NCBI RefSeq assembly: GCF_001693385.1
Contig: NZ_CP016428.1
Location: 372,001 to 436,000 of the forward strand
Length of the DNA: 64,000 nucleotides
Direction of reading: 5' to 3'
Source of the DNA: Bradyrhizobium icense
GTDB taxonomy: Bacteria; Pseudomonadota; Alphaproteobacteria; Rhizobiales; Xanthobacteraceae
The stretch's first letter is position 1. Every line of letters starts with the position of its first letter. Below, in pieces: positions 17,708-26,360 of this stretch. A program made the position numbers and the translations under genes. The notes below the pieces were generated by a model. The model saw only the letters and a list, made by a program, of their open reading frames with translations, was not told the origin of the DNA and ran no database searches.

Positions 17708-18490
17708 ATGGCCGAGGGCACTGAGATGGCCGAATATCTGAGGCTGCGGCAGATCTGCCTGGTGGCGCCGCATCTGGCGCCCGTGATCTCGGATATTTCC
17801 GCGATCATGGGCCTCAACGTCTGCTACCGCGATGGTAACGTCGCCAAATATGGCCTGGAGAATGCACTGCTGCCGGTCGACACCATTTTGCTGGAGGTGG
17901 TGGCGCCGTTCCAGCCGGGCACCGCGGCGGGACGTTTTCTCGACAAGACCGGCGGCCGCGGCGGTTACATGGCGATCTTCTGCTGCGACGATCCCGATGC
18001 GCGCGGCAAGCACGCCAACGCCATCGGCGTGCGCACGGCGAACGTGATCACGCACGCGCCCTATCGCGGCGTGCAACTGCACCCGCGCGATTGCCGTGCC
18101 GCGTTCATCGAGTTCAACCACACCGACGGCAGCGACGATGTGCTGGGGCCCTATCCGCCGGCGGGCCCCGACTGGCAGAAGGCGATCCGCAAGGATGTGA
18201 CGGTGGCTTTGACGGAAGTCGAGATGCAGAGCCCGGATCCGCAAGGGCTGGCGGAGCATTGGGGAAAGATTCTGGGTGTTGGTGTCAGCGCGGGCGCAGG
18301 TGGCGAGCTTGAATTGAAGCTGCCCAATGCCCGCTTCCGCTTCGTCAAGGGCGAAAGCGATCTGATGAGCGGGCTGACCTTCAAGGTAGCCGATATCGCC
18401 AAAGTGCGTGACGCGGCCAAGGCAAAGGGCTGCAAGGTGTCGGGCAACAGCTTTGATCTCTGCGGCGTGACGCTCAAGCTGGTGGCGTAG
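17708..18490 (+). CDS. VOC (glyoxalase/dioxygenase superfamily) protein
   Basis: A 260-residue protein built of two vicinal-oxygen-chelate-like halves: LRLRQICLVAPHLAPVISDI at the N-terminus and a second half from about VALTEVEMQSPDPQGLAEHW. It contains IEFNHTDGSDD, where His could be a metal ligand. The arrangement resembles uncharacterised VOC proteins of acyl-CoA clusters. ATG at 17708; a second ATG (17726) is an alternative. It directly follows the hydratase-like gene (stop at 17705), so the two likely act in one pathway. Confidence 0.8.
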   Translation: MAEGTEMAEYLRLRQICLVAPHLAPVISDISAIMGLNVCYRDGNVAKYGLENALLPVDTILLEVVAPFQPGTAAGRFLDKTGGRGGYMAIFCCDDPDARGKHANAIGVRTANVITHAPYRGVQLHPRDCRAAFIEFNHTDGSDDVLGPYPPAGPDWQKAIRKDVTVALTEVEMQSPDPQGLAEHWGKILGVGVSAGAGGELELKLPNARFRFVKGESDLMSGLTFKVADIAKVRDAAKAKGCKVSGNSFDLCGVTLKLVA

Positions 18491-18506
18491 CGCGATCTAT
18501 CAACAC

Positions 18507-18624
18507 GTCGTCCCTGCGAACGCAGGGACCCATAACCACCGTTGCCGATGGCGAAGGAGGCCGTTTCCTCTTGTGCCCTCTCCGCGGGCCGCGGCGTATG
18601 GGTCCCGGCTCGAGGCCGGGACGA
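18507..18624. repeat. Palindromic repeat family A, copy 2
   Basis: About 118 bp, GTCGTCCCTGCGAACGCAGG .. GGGCCGCGGCGTATGGGTCC .. GGCCGGGACGAC. It sits between the convergent ends of the VOC gene (18490) and the enoyl-CoA hydratase gene (18648). Confidence 0.9.
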
Positions 18625-18647
18625 CGGGGTGCGAGAGTTGCGCTAGA

Positions 18648-19448
18648 TCACCGCCCCTTGAAGTTCGCAACGCGGCGTTCGGCGGTGGCTTTGACGCCTT
18701 CCTTGAAATCCTCCGTCGCGCGGAGCTTGGTCTGCTCGGCGAGTTCGTGGTTGGTGGCGGCCATGACGCGGTCGGCGAGGCCGGCGCGCATGGTGGCGCG
18801 GGTCGAGATCAGGCCGAGCGGGGAGCACTCGGCGATTTCTGCGGCGAGCTTCATCGCTTCAGCGCGCACCTGGTCCTGCGGCACGCAGACATTGGCGAGG
18901 CCCATGCGCGTGGCTTCCTCGCCGGTGACGCGGCGGCTGGTGTAGAAGATCAGCTCCGCGTTGTTTCTGCCGACCAGTTCGGGAAGCGTCGTCGTCAGGC
19001 CGAAGCCCGGATGAAAGCCGAGCTTGGTGAAGTTCGCGGCGAAGCGCGCTTCGGGGCAGGTGACGCGGAAATCGGCCGAGACGGCCAGGCCGAGTCCGCC
19101 GCCGATGGCAGCGCCGTGCACGGCGGCGACGATCGGCTTCTTGTTGCGGAAGATGCGCACGGCCTGAACGTAGAGATGGTTGATCGGCAGATTGGCCGCC
19201 GGATCATTCTGCGCGTTCGCTTCCTGCTCCTGCCGCTTCGGATCGGAGAAATCGGCGCCGGCGCAGAACGCCTTGCCTTGCGCCGCGAGCACCGAGGCGC
19301 GGATTTCGATGTCATTGTCGAATTCTTCGAGCGCGTCCGCAATCTGGTTGATCAGCGAGACGTCGAAGAAGTTCAACGGCGGTTTTCGGATTTCGATCAG
19401 GCCGACATGGCCGTGTTTCTCGACGCCGATATCAGTGTATTTGCTCAT
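18648..19448 (-). CDS. Enoyl-CoA hydratase/isomerase family protein
   Basis: A 266-residue crotonase-family protein: VGLIEIRKPPLNFFDVSLIN, the CoA/oxyanion segment GKAFCAGADFSD, AAVHGAAIGGGLGLAVSADF, and LGFHPGFGLTTTLPELVG, where one usual catalytic Glu appears replaced by His/Gly. The start is the ATG at 19448 (MSKYTDIG); ten more in-frame codons lie upstream without conservation. It is the last gene of a minus-strand set with two acyl-CoA dehydrogenases (38-nt gap to the previous gene), which is consistent with a beta-oxidation-like segment. Confidence 0.88.
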   Translation of the reverse strand: MSKYTDIGVEKHGHVGLIEIRKPPLNFFDVSLINQIADALEEFDNDIEIRASVLAAQGKAFCAGADFSDPKRQEQEANAQNDPAANLPINHLYVQAVRIFRNKKPIVAAVHGAAIGGGLGLAVSADFRVTCPEARFAANFTKLGFHPGFGLTTTLPELVGRNNAELIFYTSRRVTGEEATRMGLANVCVPQDQVRAEAMKLAAEIAECSPLGLISTRATMRAGLADRVMAATNHELAEQTKLRATEDFKEGVKATAERRVANFKGR

Positions 19449-19486
19449 GCGTTTCCTCGTTGAATTAGCGCAGACCAAGCCGCGCG

Positions 19487-20647
19487 CTAGCGCAAACCGA
19501 GCCCGCGGGCGATGATGCCGCGCAGCACTTCGGTGGTGCCGCCCTGGATCGTCAGTTTCGGTGCGGTCTTGATGGCGAAGTCGAGCTGCTTTTCCAGCGT
19601 CTCACGGTTGGTGGCGGTCTCCTCGACGAAGGCGGCGAGCTCGCGCACGCGATGCGGCAATTGCTGCTCCCAGATGGTGCCGATGTCTTTCACGATCGAC
19701 GCCTCGACCACCGGCTCCTTGCCGGCCTGCAGCATGCCCGCGACCGACACCGACATGCGGCGCATGGTGTGGACCTGCGCCACCAGGCGGCCGATGCCTT
19801 CGGCGCTGCGGGTATCCGGCTTGTTGCCGACGGCGCGGACCAGTTCGGTCAGCACGTAGTAGGTTTCCAGGAAACGTTCGGGGCCTGAACGTTCATAGGC
19901 GAGCTCACTCGTCGCCTGCTTCCAGGCGCCGTCGATCTCGCCGAGCACGTGATCGTCGGGAATGAAGTGGTCGGTGAAAACAACTTCGTTGAACTCATAC
20001 TGCCCGGTGATCTGGCCGATCGGGTTCACCTGGATGCCCGGCTGCTTCATCTTGACAAGGAATTGCGTCAGGCCGTGGCGGCGGTTTTCCTTCGTCGGCG
20101 GTGACGTCCGGAAGATCGCGATCATGTAGTCGGCAATATGGGCCGAGGAGGTCCAGATCTTGGTGCCGTTGATCAGATAGCCGCCGTCGGTTTTCGTCGC
20201 GCGGGTCTTTGCCGCGAACAGATCGGAGCCGGAGTTCGGCTCGCTCATGCCGATCGCAAAGCAGATCTCGCCGCGGCAGATGCGCGGCAGGATTTCCATC
20301 TTGATGTGCTCGGGCGCGTACTTCAGGAGCACCGGGCCGCTCTGGCGGTCGGCGACGAAGAAACGGCGCGTCGGCGCATTCGCTACGCGCATTTCCTCGG
20401 TCACGACATAGCGCTCGAGGAACGAGCGCTCGTGGCCGCCATATTTCTTCGGCCAGGTCATGCCTAGCCAGCCGCGTGCGCCGACCTTGCGGGAAAATTC
20501 CGGCACGTCGGTATCTTCGCGGTTCGGCTGGTGCGGATCGAAGGTGCCGGCGGCGATTTCTTCGGCAAGAAAGGCGCGCACTTCCTTGCGCAACTGCTCG
20601 CATTCGCTCGGCAGGCGGATCGGATCGAAACGGAGGGCTGCGGTCAT
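19487..20647 (-). CDS. Acyl-CoA dehydrogenase, large-subunit type
   Basis: A 386-residue FAD-dependent acyl-CoA dehydrogenase. Seen: GWLGMTWPKKYGGHERSFLE, the FAD-binding segment CFAIGMSEPNSGSDL, NGTKIWTSSAHIADYM, and the C-terminal IQGGTTEVLRGIIARGLGL. In single-subunit enzymes such as MCAD the corresponding position is YEGT with the catalytic Glu; here it is GG. With the companion gene just upstream this suggests a heteromeric enzyme like the PimC/PimD pair of Rhodopseudomonas or FadE heterotetramers. Gap to the upstream gene is 34 nt. Confidence 0.9.
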   Translation of the reverse strand: MTAALRFDPIRLPSECEQLRKEVRAFLAEEIAAGTFDPHQPNREDTDVPEFSRKVGARGWLGMTWPKKYGGHERSFLERYVVTEEMRVANAPTRRFFVADRQSGPVLLKYAPEHIKMEILPRICRGEICFAIGMSEPNSGSDLFAAKTRATKTDGGYLINGTKIWTSSAHIADYMIAIFRTSPPTKENRRHGLTQFLVKMKQPGIQVNPIGQITGQYEFNEVVFTDHFIPDDHVLGEIDGAWKQATSELAYERSGPERFLETYYVLTELVRAVGNKPDTRSAEGIGRLVAQVHTMRRMSVSVAGMLQAGKEPVVEASIVKDIGTIWEQQLPHRVRELAAFVEETATNRETLEKQLDFAIKTAPKLTIQGGTTEVLRGIIARGLGLR

Positions 20648-20681
20648 TATCGTTCTCTATGCAGGCAAATCGGTATTGATG

Positions 20682-21749
20682 TCAGCGCGAGGCGACCAGC
20701 GGCCACAGTTCATCGGCGCCGCGCTTGCACACGAGCTTGCCGAGCTCGACCGCCCAATAACTTTCGGAGCCGAAATCGTCGCGCCATGCCAGGGCACGCA
20801 GCGAATAGCGATGCAGGATGTGCTCGATGGTGAAGCCGATCGCGCCGTGCACCTGGTGGGCGATGCCGCCGCCTTTCTCTGCCGCCTCCGAGCAGCGGAT
20901 TTTTGCCGCCACCGCTTCGAGAAACACTTCGTCGTCGAAGGAGTTTGCGTTGGCGATGGCGTCGGCGGCCGAGGTGGCTGCTGCCAGCGCCGCTGCCGAC
21001 TCGCCGGCGAGCCGCGCCAGATTGTGCTGCACCGCCTGGAATTTCGAGATCTTCTTCTCGAACGCGACGCGCTCGTTGGAATAGCGCACGGAGATTTCCA
21101 GCATCGATTCCAGCGCGCCGGCAATCTGCAGGGAGCGCGTGACGCCGCCCATCAGCATCAGCCGCGTCTGGTCGAAACCGGCGGGCGCGGGCTTGATCGC
21201 AATCGGCTGCACCTTGTCGAGCGTCACGATGTCAGAAGGATCGCCGCCGAGACTGAGCCCGCTCTCGATCCGGCATTTGCCGGTATCGACCAGCGCGATG
21301 GAGCAATCACCCTTCGCATCGCTGGCGAGCACCGCGAGGTGTTTTGCAACCTTGGCAAACGGCACGCCGCGCGCCCTGCCTGACAGGCTGCCATCGGCAT
21401 TGACGGTAATCCGGTCTTTCGGGCTCGCGGGCACTACCGTCATCTCGTCGCCGGGCGAGGCGATTTTGGCCTGCGCCAACAGCCAGCCGGCCAGCATGGT
21501 TTCCGCCAGCGGCACCGCGACCGCAAAGCGCCCGGCCGCGCTCAACACGCTGAAACCTTCGGCGAGAGAAGCGCCCGAACCGCCGCAATCTTCGCCCACC
21601 CAGGCGAGCGGCAGGCCGGCGTCGCTCAGTGCCTGCCAGAGCGGGGCTTTCCACTCGCCCTTCTCGTCGCGATTGATGGTCTGGGCGTCGGCGAGATCGG
21701 CGAAGATTTTCTCCGCGGTCTCGGCAACGATGTTCTCACTCTCCGCCAC
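20682..21749 (-). CDS. Acyl-CoA dehydrogenase, small-subunit type
   Basis: A 355-residue acyl-CoA dehydrogenase family protein, first gene of the minus-strand operon. Seen: PLAWVGEDCGGSGASLAEGF, a weakly conserved middle domain, and the C-terminal QVHGAIGFTIEHILHRY. I choose the GTG at 21749 (product begins MAESENIVAETAEKIF) because GGGGA lies just upstream and family similarity begins there. ATGs at 21845 and 21890 would add a non-conserved leader. The frame stays open back to 22547 only because it runs antisense to the SDR gene. Tandem with a second ACAD, it probably forms a hetero-oligomer. Confidence 0.82.
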   Translation of the reverse strand: MAESENIVAETAEKIFADLADAQTINRDEKGEWKAPLWQALSDAGLPLAWVGEDCGGSGASLAEGFSVLSAAGRFAVAVPLAETMLAGWLLAQAKIASPGDEMTVVPASPKDRITVNADGSLSGRARGVPFAKVAKHLAVLASDAKGDCSIALVDTGKCRIESGLSLGGDPSDIVTLDKVQPIAIKPAPAGFDQTRLMLMGGVTRSLQIAGALESMLEISVRYSNERVAFEKKISKFQAVQHNLARLAGESAAALAAATSAADAIANANSFDDEVFLEAVAAKIRCSEAAEKGGGIAHQVHGAIGFTIEHILHRYSLRALAWRDDFGSESYWAVELGKLVCKRGADELWPLVASR

Positions 21750-22025
21750 AGCGTTCCCCGATTTGAAATTGGCATGCCAATCCCAAACTGAAACTGCCGG
21801 GTCGGCTGCGATCTTTTCTTGCGCTTTATGATGGGCAAAAGCCATAGCCGTGACAAGCGCTGTCCGCAGGGCGGCCTGCGACGGCGGCATGATGAATCGG
21901 GACCAAGAATAAATTCCGCTGAGCGGATTTCCGCAAGGTTGCACGGCATGGGCCGCACGATATGGTAGCCCCGACTTACCAACGGGCGGTTCGAAACCAG
22001 CCAATAAGCAACAAAGGAAATGCGG

Positions 22026-22808
22026 ATGTCGAAGGATGGTTTGTGCGCGATTGTAACCGGTTCTGCCTCCGGCCTGGGAGCGGCGACCGCGGCCATTCTG
22101 GCAAAGGGCGGCGCGCGCATCGTCGTCAACTATTCCAACAGCAAGGCGGAGGCGGAAGCCACCGCCGATCTCTGCCGCAGCGCCGGCGCCGAAGTCGTGG
22201 TGGTGCAGGGCGACGTGTCGCGCGATGAAGACTGCAGGAAGATCGCCGCCGCTGCGGTGCCGTGGGGAAGGCTCGACGTGCTGGTCAACAATGCCGGCAC
22301 CACCAAGCACGTGCCGCACCACGACCTCGACGGGCTTTCGGCCGAGGATTTTCAGCGCATCTACGCCGTCAACACGATCGGCCCGTTCCAGATGATCCGC
22401 GCGGCGCGCGCGCTGCTCGAAGCGGGCGCCAAAGCTTCCGGCCAACCGTCCGCCGTGGTCAACGTGTCGTCGGTCGCCGGCATTTCCGGCGGCGGCTCGT
22501 CCGTCGCCTACGCCGCAAGCAAGGGCGCGCTCAACACCATGACGCAATCGCTGGCGCGTGCGCTGGCGCCGCTGATCCGCGTCAACACGGTATGTCCCGG
22601 CTATATCGATACGCCCTGGTTCACCAAGGGCCGCGGCGAGGCCGGCGCGAAAGCGGTGCGCGACGCCGTGGTGGCGAAGGTGCCGCTAAAGGTCGCCTCG
22701 ACGGCGGAAGACATCGCGCAGCTCGTCTGCTTCCTCGCCTCGCCGGCGTCGAGCAACATGACCGGCGAATATGTGCGGATGGATGCGGGGATGCATCTGG
22801 TGTTGTGA
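22026..22808 (+). CDS. Short-chain dehydrogenase/reductase
   Basis: A classical SDR of 260 residues: NAD(P)-binding TGSASGLG (11-18), VLVNNAG, active-site Ser in NVSSVAG and YAASK (Tyr/Lys pair), then the substrate-loop VCPGYIDTPW. The ATG at 22026 is preferred over 22020 because AAAGGAA lies 6 nt upstream. It is divergent from the two acyl-CoA dehydrogenases, so it may supply the 3-hydroxyacyl-CoA dehydrogenase-type step of the same pathway (inference). Confidence 0.9.
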   Translation: MSKDGLCAIVTGSASGLGAATAAILAKGGARIVVNYSNSKAEAEATADLCRSAGAEVVVVQGDVSRDEDCRKIAAAAVPWGRLDVLVNNAGTTKHVPHHDLDGLSAEDFQRIYAVNTIGPFQMIRAARALLEAGAKASGQPSAVVNVSSVAGISGGGSSVAYAASKGALNTMTQSLARALAPLIRVNTVCPGYIDTPWFTKGRGEAGAKAVRDAVVAKVPLKVASTAEDIAQLVCFLASPASSNMTGEYVRMDAGMHLVL

Positions 22809-22816
22809 CGAGAATT

Positions 22817-22887
22817 GTAGGGTGGGCAAAGCGAAGCGTGCCCACCAGTGATGGTGGGCAGGGCGCATGCGCCTTTGCCCACCCTAC
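22817..22887. repeat. Palindromic repeat family C, copy 2
   Basis: 71 bp: GTAGGGTGGGCAAAGCGAAG at the left and GCGCCTTTGCCCACCCTAC at the right, with inner GTGCCCACCA / TGGTGGGCA. It lies exactly between the convergent stops of the SDR (22808) and the GlsB-like gene (22894), where it would act as a bidirectional terminator-like hairpin. Confidence 0.9.
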
Positions 22888-22893
22888 GGCTTC

Positions 22894-23172
22894 TCACCTG
22901 TTCCCCGGATCCGAGATCACGCCGCGCGCTACCAGCCGGTTCCAGATGAACAGCACCACCAGCGCGCCGATCGTGGCGGTGATGAAGCCGGCGCCCTGAT
23001 CGGGGCTGTAATGGCCGATTGCCTGGCCGACGAAGGTCGCCAGGAACGCGCCGGCGATGCCGAGCACCGTGGTCAGGATGAAGCCGGTCGGGTTGTTCTG
23101 GCCCGGCGAAAGGATGCGCGCGATGATGCCGGCGACGAAGCCGACGACGATGATCCAGATAATGCCGCCCAT
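22894..23172 (-). CDS. GlsB/YeaQ/YmgE family membrane protein
   Basis: A 92-residue inner-membrane protein with three predicted helices (about 3-18, 31-50, 62-80) and the family pattern GFVAGIIARILSPGQNNPTGF..LGIAGAFLATFVGQ. Transglycosylase-associated proteins of this type are linked to stress responses; no biochemical role is established. It is followed upstream on the same strand by the YidB-like gene. Confidence 0.92.
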   Translation of the reverse strand: MGGIIWIIVVGFVAGIIARILSPGQNNPTGFILTTVLGIAGAFLATFVGQAIGHYSPDQGAGFITATIGALVVLFIWNRLVARGVISDPGNR

Positions 23173-23243
23173 TTCCGTCCCCTTTCCAATGTGTCGATGG
23201 TGAAGCGGCGCGGCGCTATCGAGCGTCGCGTTAGATTCTTGTT

Positions 23244-23294
23244 TGACGCGTTTTCTTCACGCGAACCGGTATCCACTTCGCTGGAAAACGCTAT
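23244..23294 (-). repeat. Short intergenic repeat, family D copy 3
   Basis: TGACGCGTTTTCTTCACGCG then AACCGGTATCCACTTCGCTGGAAAACGCT, near-identical to 593-643 and the reverse complement of 5781-5832. It lies between two minus-strand genes. Confidence 0.75.
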
Positions 23295-23303
23295 CGTGCG
23301 GCA

Positions 23304-23879
23304 TCAGAACCGTTCCGATATCTCGTTCTCGTTCGGCAGTCGTCCGTCCGGCGTCAGATGATTGACGACGTCGGGCAGATACTGGCTGAGACCTTGCAGC
23401 AAATCGTCGCGCGACAGGCCGCTTTGCGCCGATAGCTGTTCGATGTCGTCGGCGCCGAGCGCATTGCCGAGATCGCCGGGAGAGATCTGCTTGTTGGGGC
23501 CGTTGCCGACCCAGGAGTCGGCCTGATCGCCAAGGCCGTTCTGTTGCAACTGCTTCATGAGGTCGCCGAGGCCGCCGCTCAGGATTGTGCCGGCCGCGCC
23601 TCCCGCGAGCAGTCCGCCCAATCCGCCCTTGAGCATGTCGCTGAGTCCGCCGCCCATGCCGCCACCGGGCATGCCGGCGTTCACATTGCCCGGCGCGGGC
23701 GCCGGCTGCGGTGCCGAGCCGGTCTGGTTGCCGCTGAAATGCTTGATGCCTTTCCAGGCCAGCAGCGCCAGGATCGCCATGGTCAAGGGCGACATTCCGC
23801 CACTCTCGGATTGGGAGCTGGGGCGGCTCGGGCCGCGCGGCCCGTTCATCATGCCGTTGAGGACGTCGAGTAAACCCAT
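23304..23879 (-). CDS. YidB-like (DUF937) protein
   Basis: A 191-residue protein that starts MGLLDVLNGMMNGPRGPSRP. It has a hydrophobic stretch (about 31-45), a Gly/Pro-rich linker with glycine runs, then the YidB/DUF937 region LMKQLQQNGLGDQADSWVG .. LSAQSGLSRDDLLQGLSQYLP. The function is unknown. The start at 23879 is supported by GAGGAGA 6 nt upstream; the frame remains open well beyond it but overlaps the divergent gene. Confidence 0.88.
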   Translation of the reverse strand: MGLLDVLNGMMNGPRGPSRPSSQSESGGMSPLTMAILALLAWKGIKHFSGNQTGSAPQPAPAPGNVNAGMPGGGMGGGLSDMLKGGLGGLLAGGAAGTILSGGLGDLMKQLQQNGLGDQADSWVGNGPNKQISPGDLGNALGADDIEQLSAQSGLSRDDLLQGLSQYLPDVVNHLTPDGRLPNENEISERF

Positions 23880-24015
23880 GGTTGTCTCCTCTGCGTAGCC
23901 CCGCGTGAAACATAACGGTGGCACATGACGGTTACAAGGCGCGAGCGCGCGCCTGCGATAGGCACCGTCCGCACGCTCTGCTATTCGAAGCCGGGTGCAA
24001 CGCGAAAGGTGACAA

Positions 24016-25023
24016 ATGGTTTCGCGCCAAACGATCGGTATCGCAGGCGCCGGCAGCATCGGCTGCTTCGTCGGCGGCATGCTGGCAGCAGCCGGCCGCC
24101 GCGTGGCGCTCTTGGCGCGTCCGCGCGTGATCGCCGAGATCGAAGCAGACGGCCTGCGGCCGACGAGTTTTGATGGTTTTGACCAGGCCATCACGCGCGA
24201 TCGGCTCGTATTGTCGGAAAATCCTTCCGTTTTTGCGGATGCCGGCGTGGTGCTGGTCACGGTCAAGAGCGCGGATACCGCTGCGATGGCCGAAATCATT
24301 GCCAAGCACGCACCGCCGGATGTTGTCGTCGTCAGCCTGCAGAATGGCGTCGGCAATGCCGCCGTGCTCCGCAACCGCCTGCCGGGGCGGCGCGTGCTCG
24401 GCGGCATGGTGCCGTTCAACGTGATGGCGCTGGGCGAGGGGCGATTTCATCGCGCGACCTCGGGCGACATCGTCATCGAGCAGGACGAGGCGAATACTGC
24501 CGAGAAGCTATCGGTGCCGGGACTGACGATGCGGCCGACCGGCAACATCGACGGGGTGCAATGGGGCAAGCTGCTGCTCAATCTCAACAACGCGCTCAAC
24601 GCCCTGGCCGATCTGCCGCTGCGCAAGCAACTCGCGCGACGCTCTTGGCGGCAGTTGTTCGCTGACCAACTCGCCGAAGCTCTCGCGGCGATCAAGGCCG
24701 AGGGCATCAAGCCGGTCTCGCCGACGCCGATTCCGGCAGCGTGGATGCCGACGCTGTTGCGCCTGCCGGACCCGATCTTCGAGGCGTTGCTGGGGCGGAC
24801 GATGAAGATCGATCCCGAGGCGCGCTCGTCGATGTGGGAAGATCTGCAGCGCGGCCGCCGCACCGAGATCGACTATCTGCAGGGCGTCATCACCGAAATT
24901 GCCGAGCGCCGCGGGCTCGAGGCGCCGCTGTCGCGCCGGATCGCGGAATTGATCCGGCAGGCCGAGCGCGAGGCCAGGGGCTCGCCCCGCCTGACACCGG
25001 AGCAGATCCGCTCCCGAAATTGA
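24016..25023 (+). CDS. 2-dehydropantoate 2-reductase family (ketopantoate reductase-like)
   Basis: A 335-residue Rossmann-fold NADPH oxidoreductase: GIAGAGSIGCFVGG at the N-terminus, VKSADT, QNGVGN, then WGKLLLNLNNALNAL with the Lys and Asn typical of PanE active sites. True PanE reduces ketopantoate in pantothenate synthesis. A second, divergent family member lies at 37795, and neither has panB or panC beside it, so the substrate of each is open. AAAGGTG lies upstream of the ATG. Confidence 0.87.
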   Translation: MVSRQTIGIAGAGSIGCFVGGMLAAAGRRVALLARPRVIAEIEADGLRPTSFDGFDQAITRDRLVLSENPSVFADAGVVLVTVKSADTAAMAEIIAKHAPPDVVVVSLQNGVGNAAVLRNRLPGRRVLGGMVPFNVMALGEGRFHRATSGDIVIEQDEANTAEKLSVPGLTMRPTGNIDGVQWGKLLLNLNNALNALADLPLRKQLARRSWRQLFADQLAEALAAIKAEGIKPVSPTPIPAAWMPTLLRLPDPIFEALLGRTMKIDPEARSSMWEDLQRGRRTEIDYLQGVITEIAERRGLEAPLSRRIAELIRQAEREARGSPRLTPEQIRSRN

Positions 25024-25082
25024 TTTGCCTTGGCGTCGGTCCGGCGCGACTTTCGTTCAGGTGAGCCGATGGGAGAAGCGAC

Positions 25083-25283
25083 ATGAAACGAACGGGCCTC
25101 GCGCTGGTAGCGGTTGCCGTCCTAATTTTCTGGGCGTCATTGCTGCCCGCTTATGCCGTACCGCCGACGGCGACGCCGTCGCCGGGCTATGACGCGCGGC
25201 TGCAGGAGCAGCGGGCGGCGTCGCGCGCGGTCGTCGCACCGGTCGTCAAGCCGCGCCGCGGCAAGAAGGCGCGCATGCATTGA
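25083..25283 (+). CDS. Small exported protein, unknown
   Basis: A 66-residue product with a signal peptide (MKRTGLALVAVAVLIFWASL, ending LPAYAVPP) and a short Pro/Ala/Arg-rich basic mature part ending RRGKKARMH. GGGAGAAG lies upstream of the ATG. No family recognised; downstream and possibly co-transcribed with the ketopantoate-reductase-like gene (gap 59 nt). Confidence 0.55.
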   Translation: MKRTGLALVAVAVLIFWASLLPAYAVPPTATPSPGYDARLQEQRAASRAVVAPVVKPRRGKKARMH

Positions 25284-25319
25284 TGCCGATGTTGCCGCGT
25301 GAGCACGCCGCTCCCCCAC

Positions 25320-25440
25320 GTCGTCCCTGCGAACCGCAGGGACTCATGGCCACCGAATGCAGTTGTCCTGAGATGACGTCTGCCGTTTCGCCTTATGGAT
25401 AGATCACGCGGTATGGGTCCCTGCTTTTCGCAGGGACGAC
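25320..25440. repeat. Palindromic repeat family A, copy 3
   Basis: GTCGTCCCTGCGAACCGCAG at the left and CGGTATGGGTCCCTGC .. GCAGGGACGAC at the right. It lies between the convergent stops at 25283 and 25449. Confidence 0.9.
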
Positions 25441-25448
25441 AGAGGGAT

Positions 25449-26093
25449 CTAGCCCTTCTTCTGCTTGGCCGCCGGCGGCTGCTGTTGCGGATTGAACAGC
25501 CGTTTCAGTTCGTTGATGCTCTCCGAGAGCCGCGGCCATTCACACGAGAATTGGTTTTTGGCGCACTGGGCCGCCCTGATGCGTGCGGCCTGCTTGACCG
25601 GGCTCGCCACCGGTATCGGCACTTTTTCGGTTTCGACCGGCGGAGGGGCCTGCTCGGTGCGCAGCGAGGCCTGTTGGATGCCTTGCTGCATGTCCTGCGC
25701 TGGCGGTAGCTCCGGCTGCTGCTGCTTGGCCGCCATCGCCGCGGCGATGTGGTTGCGCCGCTCGCGCTCGAGATAGGCGGTATATTGCTCGTCGATCTTC
25801 TTCTGCTCTTCCGGCGTCGGGTTGGGACCTGCGATGTCGAACGTCCGGTCCTGCATGAAATCGTAATAGGTGTAGCCGCCACCGGGCTTGCGGCGGCCGG
25901 CGAATTTCGCGTTGCACTCAGCAAGCTTCGCCGTCTTTTCTTCCTTGGTCTTCGCCTGCTCGGCCACATCGGCGCAGGATTCGAAATCGTACGGCGCACT
26001 GCGCCACCACTGCGCATCCGAAGCCACCGGCGCGAGCACGAACAGCCCTCCGATCGTGGCAACAACAAGTGAAGATGCACGTGAGGCGATCAC
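25449..26093 (-). CDS. Exported protein of unknown function, Gln/Pro-rich C-terminus
   Basis: A 214-residue protein with a signal peptide (about 1-27, ending VASDAQWW). The mature part has conserved-looking Cys in SCADVAEQA, LAECNAKF, AAQCAKNQFSC and a TYYDFMQDRTFDIAGPNPTP segment, followed by charged helical and Gln/Pro-rich stretches (QPQQQPPAAKQKKG-like end). No domain recognised. Probably periplasmic, with disulphide-forming Cys pairs. Confidence 0.75.
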   Translation of the reverse strand: MIASRASSLVVATIGGLFVLAPVASDAQWWRSAPYDFESCADVAEQAKTKEEKTAKLAECNAKFAGRRKPGGGYTYYDFMQDRTFDIAGPNPTPEEQKKIDEQYTAYLERERRNHIAAAMAAKQQQPELPPAQDMQQGIQQASLRTEQAPPPVETEKVPIPVASPVKQAARIRAAQCAKNQFSCEWPRLSESINELKRLFNPQQQPPAAKQKKG

Positions 26094-26360
26094 GGACGGT
26101 CCGCTCCAGTCGAATTCTCTAGGGAACTTTGATTGAGTCGATTGTCATCATTTTGGCAGCGCTGTCACGCCGAAACTGCACGATGTTCCCGCTCGCGTTG
26201 TGACCTTATCCCGCTGATGTGACCGATGGAACACAGTGCTAGGCCATTAGAAATCTTGAAGAAATTCAACAGCGAAGCAAGTTCCCGCAGACGATGCTGT
26301 AGCGATTCTAAGTGCACCATTTGAAGGCGAGCGGATAAGCACGCCACATTGTGGCAAGAA

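Noticed and set aside
21750..22547. Long N-terminal extension of the small acyl-CoA dehydrogenase
   Set aside because: It would run antisense through the SDR gene at 22026 and its promoter; family similarity starts at about 21749.
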